In this document: positions 36,538 to 45,105 of the stretch, one piece after another
How positions within the stretch are numbered: the stretch's first letter is position 1
Layout of the letters: each line of letters opens with the position of its first letter
NCBI GenBank assembly: GCA_019247305.1
Contig: JAFAPC010000086.1
Coordinates: 100,953 to 164,952, forward strand
Reading direction: 5' to 3'
DNA: 64,000 nucleotides
DNA from: Pseudonocardiales bacterium
GTDB lineage: Bacteria > Actinomycetota > Actinomycetes > Mycobacteriales > Pseudonocardiaceae
Notes under the pieces: model-generated
Told to the model about the DNA's origin: nothing
What the model saw: the letters and a program-made list of their open reading frames with translations, nothing else
The model's database searches: none
Position numbers and translations under genes: made by a program

Positions 36538-36900
36538 AACCTCCCCGCAGCAGACTCGCGACCCATCCACGGCACTGGACACCAAGGCCCCGCCCGGGTC
36601 TTTTCGGCAGAAGGTAGTGCGTGCCCTCAGGACAATCACGCCATCAGCGCGTTTCGCCCACCAGGGCCTGCCGGACTGATGAGGTCAGGTCATCAACGGT
36701 CCCGTCGCGGAGTCACACCGTGCCGAGAAAGCTGCAGCTTGACATTCAAGCCCTGGGATGTCTTTGTTCCGCTCTCGCATTACGGCCAGCACATATCCCA
36801 GCTCGTAGGAGACCGGCCGAGGACGTCTCGGTGGCCACCGCCGGGTCGGCTCGCTGCTGGTGCTCGGCGATGGTCCCGACACCCCGCTCTGGCGTCGCCG
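36538..36900. other. Intergenic, regulator to PIN toxin
   Basis: About 360 bp. Holds the regulator's ribosome-binding site and presumably its promoter. The rest shows only a short Arg-rich minus-strand frame (36685-36882) without a recognisable motif. Confidence 0.3.
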
Positions 36901-37299
36901 TTAGGGGAGTTCGTCGATCTCGATGTCCGCTGCCAGCGCACGCAGCAGCGCTGGGTCACTGGTCATCACCGGCATCCCTCGGTTTCGAGCGGTCCACGCC
37001 GCATGGCCCGCAGCCAGACAGTCAGGCTGGCCCGCCTTGGCCAGCACCGCCGCCACCTGGCGGGCCTCCCCGCGAGTGAGATCAACGACAACCGCGACCG
37101 GCAGATCAACGAGCACCTCGATCACCTCAAGGTCTGCTGGTGCCAGCCGTGCCTGGGCGTCAGCTAGCGATGCCGCCGGCATCACCAACACCACACCCTG
37201 CTCAACCGCGTGCCACACCACCGCCGCGACGTAGGGTCGGCCAGAAACGAACGCGAGAAGCGCAGTGGAATCCAGCACCACCCCGCCGACAGCGCTCAC
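36901..37299 (-). CDS. PIN-domain (VapC-like) toxin
   Basis: 132 residues. PIN features: VVLDSTALLAFVSG (first Asp), VDLPVAVVVDLTRGEARQVAAVLAKAGQPDCLAAGHAAWTARNRGMPVMTSDPALLRAL with the later acidic and Ser/Thr positions, end IEIDELP. Putative ribonuclease. The GTG start overlaps the antitoxin stop (GTGA). Confidence 0.85.
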   Translation of the reverse strand: MSAVGGVVLDSTALLAFVSGRPYVAAVVWHAVEQGVVLVMPAASLADAQARLAPADLEVIEVLVDLPVAVVVDLTRGEARQVAAVLAKAGQPDCLAAGHAAWTARNRGMPVMTSDPALLRALAADIEIDELP

Positions 37300-37559
37300 G
37301 AAGCGGGGACCTGTGGGTCATGCCCCTCCAGCCCGAGGAGATGGCGTGCCCTCGCATGGTGCTCCGCGTGCAGGGTGACACCCCGTTCGGCATACAAGCG
37401 CGTCAACCTGTCCAACGCAGCGTCCTTGTCGAGCTGCGCCCGGACTGCCTTGCTGACATAGGCCGAGATGCTCGCCGCGTCGCCCTCACCCGCCAACCGC
37501 CGAAGCCGCTGCGCCTGCTCGACCGGCAGCGTCACCGTCACCCGCTCCGTGGTACGCAT
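37296..37559 (-). CDS. Ribbon-helix-helix antitoxin
   Basis: 87 residues: RVTVTLPVEQAQRLRRLAGEGDAASISAYVSKAVRAQLDKDAAL is an RHH domain; the tail RGVTLHAEHHARARHLLGLEGH contacts the toxin. Upstream lie three GC(A/G)TAC boxes with 11-bp spacing, a likely operator. Confidence 0.85.
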   Translation of the reverse strand: MRTTERVTVTLPVEQAQRLRRLAGEGDAASISAYVSKAVRAQLDKDAALDRLTRLYAERGVTLHAEHHARARHLLGLEGHDPQVPAS

Positions 37560-37583
37560 ACCGAAAGCGTACTGAGAGCATAC
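37556..37583. promoter_or_regulatory. Three 11-bp-spaced operator boxes of the antitoxin
   Basis: GCATAC at 37556, GCGTAC at 37567 and GCATAC at 37578, each one helical turn apart on the same face, overlapping the antitoxin start. Suits cooperative RHH binding. Confidence 0.6.
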
Positions 37584-37617
37584 TCGACACGTCGAATCGG
37601 GTCAGCGGATGTACGCC

Positions 37618-38172
37618 TCAGGGCTCGTCGAGGCACGCGAGCAGGTCGCGGTAGGCCCGATCCACCTCCCCGGCCACCGTCACCACAGCGCGGGTGCCCG
37701 GTCGGCTCGCGACGACCTCCAGCAATCGGCCATACGCCGCCGGCAACTCGGCGACTCCGCCGCTGCGGTCCTGCAACACCGCAGCGTCGCGGTGCGCGGG
37801 CGTCTCGGGCTGGCTGGAGCGGTGCACGAAACGGCGGGTCACGTCCTGCGGGCTGCTGAGTAAGACAAGCTCGATAAACTCAGCGCCGACCTGCTCGCAG
37901 AGGTGCTCCAGCTCGATAATGAACTCGACCCGGCCGAGGAACTGCGGGACCAGCACGTCCCTGCCGGCCGTGAGCTGGAGTCGGGCCATCTCCACCGCCA
38001 TGCCCCGCGCGATCAGCCCAGCCTCAATGGGGTGGTCCAGCCAGCGCCCGAGCATCGCGCGAACCACGTCGATGTCCAGGGCTAGCGTTAGCGGATGCGC
38101 ATCGACATACCTGCGCGCCAGTGTCGACTTGCCGCTACCCGGGGCTCCGTTAATCAGCACCAGCCGAGCCAC
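37618..38172 (-). CDS. P-loop kinase-like ATPase (AAA_33/zeta-like)
   Basis: 184 residues from GTG 38172. LVLINGAPGSGKSTLARRYVDAHP is a Walker A; LALDIDVVRAMLG and DVLVPQFLGRVEFIIELEHLCEQVGAEFIEL follow the small-molecule kinase/zeta-toxin pattern. LLSSPQDVTRRFVHRS is a lid-like region. Substrate unknown. No epsilon-type antitoxin is adjacent, so it is more likely a metabolic or resistance kinase. Confidence 0.75.
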   Translation of the reverse strand: MARLVLINGAPGSGKSTLARRYVDAHPLTLALDIDVVRAMLGRWLDHPIEAGLIARGMAVEMARLQLTAGRDVLVPQFLGRVEFIIELEHLCEQVGAEFIELVLLSSPQDVTRRFVHRSSQPETPAHRDAAVLQDRSGGVAELPAAYGRLLEVVASRPGTRAVVTVAGEVDRAYRDLLACLDEP

Positions 38173-38260
38173 GCATTGCGACCTTACCGGACCCACGCGG
38201 GCAACGCCGATGACCGATCGGAGCGCGGGAGGACCCTGAAGACTTCAGGGAGGCCACTCG

Positions 38261-39097
38261 ATGCCTGCGTGGATCTGTAAGACCTGCGGCGTCCAGCACC
38301 CGGACACCGACCATCCTCCTCAGGCGTGCGCCATCTGCGAGGACGAGCGTCAGTACGTCGGCTGGGACGGTCAGCAGTGGATCACCATGACCGACCTCGC
38401 GCGAGGCAGCAGCGTGATCCTGCGCGAGGAGGAACCCGACCTGGTCGGCATCGGGCTCGAGCCCTCCTTTGCCATTGGCCAACGGGCGCTGCTGGTCCGG
38501 ACCCCGCACGGCAACGTGCTCTGGGACTGCATCTCCCTGCTTGATGACGACGCCCGCGAGCAGATCGAGGGGCTCGGCGGGATCGACGCGATCTGCCTAT
38601 CCCACCCGCACTTCTACGCGGCCCAGGTCGAGTTCGCCGACGCCTTCGACGCCCGCATCATCATCCCGCGCGCCGATCAGCAGTGGATCCGGCGGCCTTC
38701 ACCACGGATCGAGTTGTTCGACGAGGAGGTCGAGCCGGTCCCGGGCGTGACGCTCGCGCGCATCGGTGGGCACTTCGACGGCGCTGCGGTACTGCACTGG
38801 CCCGCCGGGTCAGCCGGCCGCGGTGCGCTGCTCACCGGTGACACCATCACCGTCGTCCAGGACCGCGACTGGGTGAGCTTCATGTGGAGCTTTCCCAACC
38901 TCATCCCGCTGGACGAGGCCACGATTCGCGACATCGCCCACCGCGTCGAACGATTCACCTTCGACCGCGTCTACGGCGGCTGGTGGGGCCGGGTCGTCAT
39001 CCGTGACGGTGCCGCCGCCGTCCGCCGCTCCGCCGACCGCTACATCGCGCGCCTGCACGGCGAACGACCGAACACCATTCCAGGACAATCCCCGTAA
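38261..39097 (+). CDS. MBL-fold metallo-hydrolase with N-terminal zinc ribbon
   Basis: 278 residues. The N-terminus WICKTCGVQHP...ACAICEDER is a four-cysteine zinc/rubredoxin-like ribbon. The metallo-beta-lactamase-like core has ICLSHPHFYAAQVEFADAF (H-x-H region with D replaced by Y/A), GGHFDGAAVLHWP and LLTGDTI. The degenerate H-x-H-x-D may alter metal use. Divergent from the kinase gene. Substrate unknown. Confidence 0.8.
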   Translation: MPAWICKTCGVQHPDTDHPPQACAICEDERQYVGWDGQQWITMTDLARGSSVILREEEPDLVGIGLEPSFAIGQRALLVRTPHGNVLWDCISLLDDDAREQIEGLGGIDAICLSHPHFYAAQVEFADAFDARIIIPRADQQWIRRPSPRIELFDEEVEPVPGVTLARIGGHFDGAAVLHWPAGSAGRGALLTGDTITVVQDRDWVSFMWSFPNLIPLDEATIRDIAHRVERFTFDRVYGGWWGRVVIRDGAAAVRRSADRYIARLHGERPNTIPGQSP

Positions 39098-39117
39098 TCG
39101 GAGGGCCTCGTCGCTCG

Positions 39118-40491
39118 CTACGTCGATGGTTCAGTCACGTGCGCCGCCGGCTGGGACGTGATGGTCGAGAGCTGGTGAGCGCAGCTCGGGTAGCCGGTGT
39201 CGTACAACACCCGGCCGAGCGCAGCCAGGGCCCGCTCCAGCTCCCGGCTGAAAATGTGCATAGTGACGGTGGGCAGCACGCGATGCAGATGCTGCACCAC
39301 GATGCGCTGGTGGTGCGGCGAGAGGCGGGGCAGGGCCATGCTGAAGACCTCCAGGACCTGCGCGCAAGTTTGGTGCTGGCCGGATTGACCGGTGGCCACG
39401 ATGATGCTGGCCAGTGAGGACAACACCTGCTCAATCGTCGTGTCGGGGTAGACCACAGGCAACGGATCATTGTTATCGGCCGGTCCGCGGACGAGCGTTT
39501 GTTCCTCCGTCCAGTGGGCCAGCAGGGTGTGCAGGGCCCCGACGGCGACCAACGCTGCTTCGGGGTCCTGGTGGGTGCTCGCGGCCCACGCGACGCTGGA
39601 GAGCTGGTGCACCCCATAGACGGCTTCCCGAGCCAGTTTGCGTTCCCGGCCGCAGGTCAGCGCATCGAGTATCGCGTCGGCGAGATGTGCGCAGTCCTCC
39701 GCGCGGCTGGCCCGCACTGCGGCGATGTCGGAGCCCACCACGATGTGGCTACCCAGCGCTGCGTGAAACTCGATCTCCACCGGATCCTGAGCCACCGTGA
39801 TCGCGCGAACGAGCCGGTCGATGTCGATATCGATGAGGTAACCGCTGCGCTCGGCGCGCACCGTGGTCCCCGGCAGGTGCCCCAGCAGCGGTGCGTCCCG
39901 GAACCGCCGCAGTCTGAACCGCTGATCAGCGTAGGTGGCTAGAGTGAGCTGCCCGATGCGCTGCACCACCGAGGTGGGGCGCAGCTGGTCGAGAACCAGG
40001 TAACCGAAGACAAGCAGCCCAGCAAGGGCGAGCACACTGAGCACCAATGCGACGGTGGTGGAGAAAACCGCCTGTTGGGGACCGATCGCGGCGAGGACCA
40101 CAATATAGTACACCGCCAGCCCACCGAAGAACCCGAAAAACACCTGATTGGTACGGCGGAGCAGAAATTGCTCCACCACCACCCAGGTGAACACGTCGGC
40201 CATCCGATGAACCAGGGTTAACAGCAGGAAAAACGCGATCGACATCGCGGTCAGCATCGCGGGCGCCACAGTTCGCAGCATCGCCTGGTTCTCCCCGGGT
40301 GGGACCAGTTCGGATAGCAGGCGCTGGGCCGGTTGCAGCCACGGCGCCGTGCTGCGATCCAGCACGGCGGTGATGACCGCCAGCACAATCGACCCGATCA
40401 CCATCGCCAACGGGACGGCGAGAAATTCCCGCAGCGATCGCCGAAGCCCACTGTGGTAGCGCGGACGTAGTTGCCGCCTCGCCCGACGCAT
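39118..40491 (-). CDS. DUF2254 membrane protein
   Basis: 457 residues. Four N-terminal membrane helices (FLAVPLAMVIGSIVLAVIT, APAMLTAMSIAFFLLLTLVH, FFGFFGGLAVYYIVVLAAI, TTVALVLSVLALAGLLVFGYLVL) and a long cytoplasmic part with SGYLIDIDIDRLV, typical of DUF2254. Function unknown. Confidence 0.85.
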   Translation of the reverse strand: MRRARRQLRPRYHSGLRRSLREFLAVPLAMVIGSIVLAVITAVLDRSTAPWLQPAQRLLSELVPPGENQAMLRTVAPAMLTAMSIAFFLLLTLVHRMADVFTWVVVEQFLLRRTNQVFFGFFGGLAVYYIVVLAAIGPQQAVFSTTVALVLSVLALAGLLVFGYLVLDQLRPTSVVQRIGQLTLATYADQRFRLRRFRDAPLLGHLPGTTVRAERSGYLIDIDIDRLVRAITVAQDPVEIEFHAALGSHIVVGSDIAAVRASRAEDCAHLADAILDALTCGRERKLAREAVYGVHQLSSVAWAASTHQDPEAALVAVGALHTLLAHWTEEQTLVRGPADNNDPLPVVYPDTTIEQVLSSLASIIVATGQSGQHQTCAQVLEVFSMALPRLSPHHQRIVVQHLHRVLPTVTMHIFSRELERALAALGRVLYDTGYPSCAHQLSTITSQPAAHVTEPST

Positions 40492-40660
40492 TTCGTATTC
40501 CTCGCTACCCCGCAGATTCGCTGCCTGCTATTATACCCCTCAGCCCAACGGCCCACGCTGCGCTGTCCACATTCTCAGGTAACTCCCAGGGTAACTAACT
40601 ATCCATGTCGAAGCGGGTGACGCCGTGATCTTTTCCGCCGATCCGGGAGTCTCACCCACA

Positions 40661-40694
40661 CAACTCCTGAGGCGTGCTGACGCCTCAGGAGTTG
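40661..40694. terminator. Strong hairpin downstream of the restriction gene
   Basis: Perfect 14-bp stem (40661-40674 with 40681-40694) and 6-nt loop, lying 180 bp beyond the end of the broken restriction endonuclease gene and upstream of DUF2254. Likely terminator. The surrounding 40492-40873 stretch otherwise has only a short plus-strand frame of unclear meaning. Confidence 0.6.
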
Positions 40695-40873
40695 ACGGCC
40701 TCGACCGGGCGTTCGCTGACGTTGACCATTCAAAGAATCTTTCCCTGGCCACGGTGGTCCGGGACCTGCTGACCCGGCGGGTACGGCCCTGACGCAGGGC
40801 GAGAGTGAGCTGGGTGCGCAACTCGCCACGCACCTGGAGGTACAGGCACTGATAAGACATTCTTTCCTGGCAA

Positions 40874-41751
40874 TTAATCGGGAGCATTGCTACCGGGGAT
40901 CTCATACCACGACAGCTCATGGGAAGGTTCGTCAATGACAGCATCGGGTAACAGAGTACTCGCATCCACTGTAAGTCCGAGCGTGGCGAGCAAGGCGGCG
41001 TCGGCGAGGTAAACCTTGTCTCCAGGTTCGGAAATTGTGAGTACGGCCGGTTCGGCGAGTCGAGCAGGCGCCCAAATTTCGAGTACGCCTTTGAGAATAA
41101 GAGAAGCAGGGCCAGGTTCAAGGAATCTAACCTGCCCGCCTGGCAAGGTGACGATAATGGAGTGTTTATGCCGTTCTCTTATTTGGGCAGTCAAGATCCG
41201 AAACCTGTCACCCGGTGACATGTGGGCAGACCGCCATGCCTCGACGGCTGCGACAAGATCCTGTCCTTGCAACGCTGGATCGAAGAGATCAGCAAACGAC
41301 GCCGTCAATGCCCATGGGGGTTTACTGCTTGTCGTCGGAATGCCCGCGCGTACCCGGATCGCACCGTGATCAAGCCATGCAGGGAATGTCTCATCGCGCA
41401 ATGTCTCGCGGGAGTTGTCGCCGTACCACGGTCGGTACTCGACGCCTCACTGCTCCAACAGTCTGGCAACGGCCCGTTTGCCGTTCAGCGCGCAGCCCTC
41501 CAGGCGATACGCTGCTCATGTTGATCACAGACAAGGACCTCATCTGACCTCCACAGACAGGTCAACGGCCGCGCCCAGATTGCTTCGTCCGTGGGTCCTT
41601 CGTCCGAGCTAACCGCATCGACGTAGATCATCACAGCGACCGCAGCAGCGCTGAGGGGACTGGCGAGCACTGGGTCGAAAGCTACCCGAGGGAACACCAG
41701 CTTCAACGTGGTTAAGCAATCGCTGCGACTGGGGACAGGCCGGAAGGTCAC
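40874..41751 (-). pseudogene. BsuBI/PstI-type restriction endonuclease, broken
   Basis: Two frames together spell the family. The N-terminal domain part VFPRVAFDPVLASPLSAAAVAVMIYVDAV and CDQHEQRIAWRAA (41751 down to 41485) changes frame to ALNGKRAVARLLEQ. A TGA at 41449-41447 stands where a Trp would be expected, then GVEYRPWYGDNSRETLRDETFPAWLDHGA continues. The catalytic C-terminal region has IPTTSSKPPWAL, FADLFDPALQG, PGPASLILKGVLEIWAP and ISEPGDKVYLADAALLATLGL. It is also cut short at the end. A frameshift plus a stop make it inactive. The ATG/stop overlaps the methylase end. Confidence 0.85.
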
Positions 41752-43508
41752 CGTGGTTCAGGCCGATATGCGGCAGTGACCGCCAATTCTAGTGATTCCC
41801 CACGCAACATTTCCCAGAGGCAGAGCACGTCGCGGGAGGGAAATGGTAATGCCTCAAGCTCATACGCGCTCACAGCGACAGACCCAGACATACACCGCAT
41901 GACCTTGTCTAGTGTTTCTGTAGCTAGCACCCGGGCCAACGTACCATGAGTCAGCAGTGGGGAAACAGTGGTCGGTCGCAATACGTTGACATGGTTCTCC
42001 ACGATCACCGCTCCACCCCACTGCTCGATCAATGTGGTAGTAAGCTCGCAAGCTACCAGCCGACGAGCCTGTTCCGGCGCGGTAGTCCGCTGCACGAGCA
42101 CTGCCGGCTCCGTCAGTACCATGACCGTAGGGTCACTCGGTTCCCTCAGCTTTAGGTAGCGCAGATGGTTGCGTATTGCGTCTCGGTGTAGGACACCGCC
42201 ATCGAGATCGGCGGCCCACAAAACCGGCACTCGGTGAGGACCAGGCCGCGAACACAGGTCTGCGCGGCGGCGATTCCACACCAGCGGTCCGGTAGAAGCC
42301 CGCCAGCCTGCGCGGGCCAGAGTCAGGGGCATGGCGATCGCAGCAGCAGCCACCGACGCATCATCGCAGCGACGAGGTAACAGCCAGGGGCCTTCCCCGT
42401 GCGGGGACTTCACCCGGGCCACGCTGGTACGGGATCCGTTGAGGTTGCCGATCGTCGTGTTCTGGGAGCGCCGCCGACTAAATACCGCAAGACAGGTCTC
42501 CTGCAGCACACCAGCGAACACCCCACCGCGTTCAACCACGAACACCGCCTCTCGTAGCGGTGCCGTCTTGGCTATCACTGCCCGAAGGTTACGGAAATAG
42601 AGTCCGGCGGTAAACGACGTTGGGACCACCGCGCCGAGCACGCCGCGTTGCTCGTCGAGGTCCTCCAGTGCAGCGGCGAGGAAGAGCCCATAGAGGTTGG
42701 CGTGACCATACAGGGTCGCTGCGAAGCGTTCCCGCTCCTGCGGACTCAGCCGAACCCGGCCATAGGGTGGATTCATCACAACCGCGCGGGCCGGTATCTG
42801 GTTGGGCTGGAGACCATCACCGACGCGGGCCAGCACTGGCAATGGTCGCCGTTGCCGGATCGGAGTCGTGGCCAGCAGCGACAGCATCTGCGCAGCCAGC
42901 ACGATATTGGCCAGCCACACAGCGGCGGGGTCGGCGTCGATTCCCTCGATGAGGTGCGGCAGTCCGGTCAGAGTCACCTGCGGGTCACCATGGCGCAGTG
43001 CGGCGAGGTGTGCGTCAAGTGCGGGCAGCAGCAGGGCACCTGCCCCGCAGGCTGGATCTCGGATCAACCCAGGCAACGGCTGGGCTACTCCGCAGCCCAG
43101 GCCCAGCGCCCGACTGGTGATTGCCCACAGTTCCTTAGCCATCAACTCTGGGGTGTAATGCCGGCCGTGACGCGCACGTATTTGTGGTGACAACGCCGCA
43201 ACGTAGGCGGCTCCCAGGTCATAGCCACTCAGCGCAAGCGTGGCGCTCGAATCCAGGGTGACGCTGGCATCAAGCCCATCGGGTGGCTCCGACTCAAGTG
43301 CTTGGTGGACGTCCAGCCACCGACCGCTAAGGCCCGTAGCTTCCGCTCGTGCCGCCCACCACAATGGCACCGCAGCGAGTACCTGCCGCGCCGCGCTGGG
43401 TAAGCCAGCTGCCGGATCGGCACCAGCAACCTCCGCACGAGATCCGCGCGGACCAAGATCCCGGGCGATCGGTCCTGCCCTCATCGCTGTGGCCGTCACG
43501 GACGGCAT
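41748..43508 (-). CDS. N6-adenine DNA methyltransferase (BsuBI/PstI RM type)
   Basis: 586 residues, intact. YTPELMAKELWAITSRALGL, then motif I region IRDPACGAGALLLPALDAHL, and motif IV MNPPYGRVRLSPQERERFAA identify a gamma-type N6-adenine methylase. A target recognition region follows (LCSRPGPHRVPVLWAADLDGGV to HVNVLRPTT). It is encoded before the broken endonuclease, with a 4-bp overlap. It probably modifies the PstI-like site CTGCAG, by family association only. ATG 43508 or 43484 are possible starts. Confidence 0.85.
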   Translation of the reverse strand: MPSVTATAMRAGPIARDLGPRGSRAEVAGADPAAGLPSAARQVLAAVPLWWAARAEATGLSGRWLDVHQALESEPPDGLDASVTLDSSATLALSGYDLGAAYVAALSPQIRARHGRHYTPELMAKELWAITSRALGLGCGVAQPLPGLIRDPACGAGALLLPALDAHLAALRHGDPQVTLTGLPHLIEGIDADPAAVWLANIVLAAQMLSLLATTPIRQRRPLPVLARVGDGLQPNQIPARAVVMNPPYGRVRLSPQERERFAATLYGHANLYGLFLAAALEDLDEQRGVLGAVVPTSFTAGLYFRNLRAVIAKTAPLREAVFVVERGGVFAGVLQETCLAVFSRRRSQNTTIGNLNGSRTSVARVKSPHGEGPWLLPRRCDDASVAAAAIAMPLTLARAGWRASTGPLVWNRRRADLCSRPGPHRVPVLWAADLDGGVLHRDAIRNHLRYLKLREPSDPTVMVLTEPAVLVQRTTAPEQARRLVACELTTTLIEQWGGAVIVENHVNVLRPTTVSPLLTHGTLARVLATETLDKVMRCMSGSVAVSAYELEALPFPSRDVLCLWEMLRGESLELAVTAAYRPEPR

Positions 43509-43678
43509 CCTCGTCGGCTTCCGATCGCTGCCATCTCCGGGCCACCGGAGTCTCGCTCGCCAACGACCTCGATAGCCTTATCCGGGCACAGCGCCAGCCG
43601 ACCTAGCTGGGACTTCACGTGCTCGTCACGGGTGGAGACCCGGCCTTTACCGATCGCTGCCACGACGAGGAGTGTCAC
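43496..43678 (-). CDS. Small open frame before the methylase
   Basis: 60 codons, MTLLVVAAIGKGRVSTRDEHVKSQL..., ending 13 bp inside the methylase start. No family recognised. It could be a leader peptide, a controller remnant or chance. The rest of 43679-43830 shows nothing further. Confidence 0.25.
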   Translation of the reverse strand: MTLLVVAAIGKGRVSTRDEHVKSQLGRLALCPDKAIEVVGERDSGGPEMAAIGSRRGCRP

Positions 43679-43830
43679 ACATACCGTCTACCTGTAACGG
43701 TGAGGACACGCTGATTTGGGACACAGCGTAGCCCCGGACTGAGGTGCGCCGTAGGCGCGTCGAGCTGGCTACGATCGCCGCCCGCATGGCTACAGCGACG
43801 ATGGATAGCAGCCTCTGCTAGCATGCTGGG

Positions 43831-44061
43831 ATGGCGCGGACGCTCACCCTGCGGCTCTCCGATACAGCGTATGAGACGGTTAAGCGCTATGCCGAGGCCG
43901 ATCAGCAGTCGATGAACTCCTGGATCGAGGGCCTCGTCGATGTCGAGGACATGCGGCGGCGCTGCGCGAATCACGATCGATGGATGTCGGCTTACCCGGA
44001 TGCCGTCGCGTTCACGGAAGCCTGGGCCGACCGCAATCTCGACGAGCTGGCGAGACGTTGA
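43831..44061 (+). CDS. Ribbon-helix-helix antitoxin
   Basis: 76 residues. ARTLTLRLSDTAYETVKRYAEADQQSMNSWIEGLV is the RHH domain; AVAFTEAWADRNLDELARR is the toxin-binding tail. The stop overlaps the toxin start as TTGA. Confidence 0.8.
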   Translation: MARTLTLRLSDTAYETVKRYAEADQQSMNSWIEGLVDVEDMRRRCANHDRWMSAYPDAVAFTEAWADRNLDELARR

Positions 44062-44360
44062 ACGACGTACCCCGCCGGGGCGACATCTTTTCCACCGACG
44101 CCGGTATCAGCGTGCTCGTGATCTCCTCCACGGTGTACAACGAGATTCCGAGTGAGCCAACCGTGGTTGTCGTGCCCGTGTTCAACGCCGAGCCTGATAC
44201 CGGATTCGGGGTGGATCTGGGCGGTGGCTGGGCAGCGCCGGGTCTGGTCACCAACCTGCGCAAGGCCCGGTTGAGTGATCGCCACCGTCGAATCGGCGTC
44301 CAGGCTCTTACCGACGTCAATAACATGCTTTTCAAGATTCTCGCGACGCCGGAACGGTAG
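44058..44360 (+). CDS. MazF/PemK-like toxin
   Basis: 100 residues. VPRRGDIFSTDAGISVLVISSTVYNEIPSEPTVVVVPVF is the CcdB/MazF barrel start, and LVTNLRKARLSDRHRRIGVQALTDVNNMLFKIL the end, as in MazF-type endoribonucleases. The start TTG at 44058 overlaps the antitoxin stop, so it depends on translational coupling. Confidence 0.78.
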   Translation: MNDVPRRGDIFSTDAGISVLVISSTVYNEIPSEPTVVVVPVFNAEPDTGFGVDLGGGWAAPGLVTNLRKARLSDRHRRIGVQALTDVNNMLFKILATPER

Positions 44361-44373
44361 CCCCAGGCCACCT

Positions 44374-44530
44374 GCGGATCCATGCGTACGACGGGTTCGG
44401 CCGAGATACGCCAGCTTCGCCAATTCGGCCTTCACCGCCGCCGGGCTCGCCGCCGTGGGGCTAACACCCAGCCACGCCAACGGTGTGCGGCCCAGCGAGG
44501 CATCGACCACCGGCAGCTCATCCAATTCCG
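44374..44530 (-). pseudogene. Tn3-family transposase fragment
   Basis: Minus-strand frame reads VVDASLGRTPLAWLGVSPTAASPAAVKAELAKLAYL, matching the D-x-x-LG-x-TPLAWL...K-x-EL-x-KL-x-FL region of Tn3-type TnpA proteins. Only about 50 codons remain, ending exactly at the copied toxin fragment. Confidence 0.55.
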
Positions 44531-44531
44531 C

Positions 44532-44921
44532 GTGAGCCAAGCTTTCGGCGGGTGGGTGCTCGACCACCACGCCATCGCCGCCTGGGCGAGAGTCGAGCCC
44601 TACGCCCAGTCCCCGGTCTGGTCCGCGATGGAGGTGGGAATGGCCGTAGCCGTCCCGGTCGCGGCGCTTCCCCTGGCCTACGCCAGCCACCCGCGAACCG
44701 GACCGCGACGTGCTGCGCGCGCTGCTGGAGCTCCGGGTAACGCTGTACGACCCGCTCACCCAGGCCGACGCCCCAGAACTGGGCCGCATCCTCGCCAGCG
44801 CCACCAACCCAGCCGCGCTGGCCCCCGACGCCCTGGCCCTGGCCTGCGTCGTGCAGTCCGCCCACCGCCGGGGCTGGCCCATACTCACCGGAAGCGCCGC
44901 AGCCCTACGAGCCCTAGACCC
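44532..44921 (+). pseudogene. Broken second copy of the PIN toxin at 31416
   Basis: Nearly identical at DNA level to 31416-31805 from the GTG start onward (same WVLDHHAIAAWARVEPYAQ and LYDPLTQADAPELGRIL). An extra base near 44690 causes a +1 frameshift, and homology stops abruptly after GAGCCCTAGACCC, losing the DELP end. No antitoxin copy accompanies it. Confidence 0.9.
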
Positions 44922-44985
44922 CAATGGCGTTAAGTTAAGTGGGCAGCGTGTCCATTCATGGGGCGACCGCGAATGAACACGCTGG
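44922..44985. repeat. Possible insertion-sequence end with hairpin
   Basis: Directly at the break of the toxin copy the sequence CAATGGCGTTAAGTTAAGTG begins, followed by an inverted repeat (CAGCGTGTCCATTC with GAATGAACACGCTG, 14 bp, one mismatch). This looks like a decayed IS terminus. The rest to 45105 shows no gene. Confidence 0.35.
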
Positions 44986-45105
44986 GGGCTTGGTGGCCAC
45001 GGTCGTTTCACGATCGTTAGATGGGTTGGGAATCCACGGCTAGGCCGCTGCTTGGGGTGGTCGCGCCTGTGCCTGGGGTGGGGGTCGAGTGACCCGATGT
45101 GACTG

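Noticed and set aside
43992..45011. 339-codon minus-strand frame spanning the MazF-like gene and the broken PIN copy
   Set aside because: Only the short Tn3-like piece (44374-44530) has family character. The rest is antisense to recognisable plus-strand genes or gene copies.
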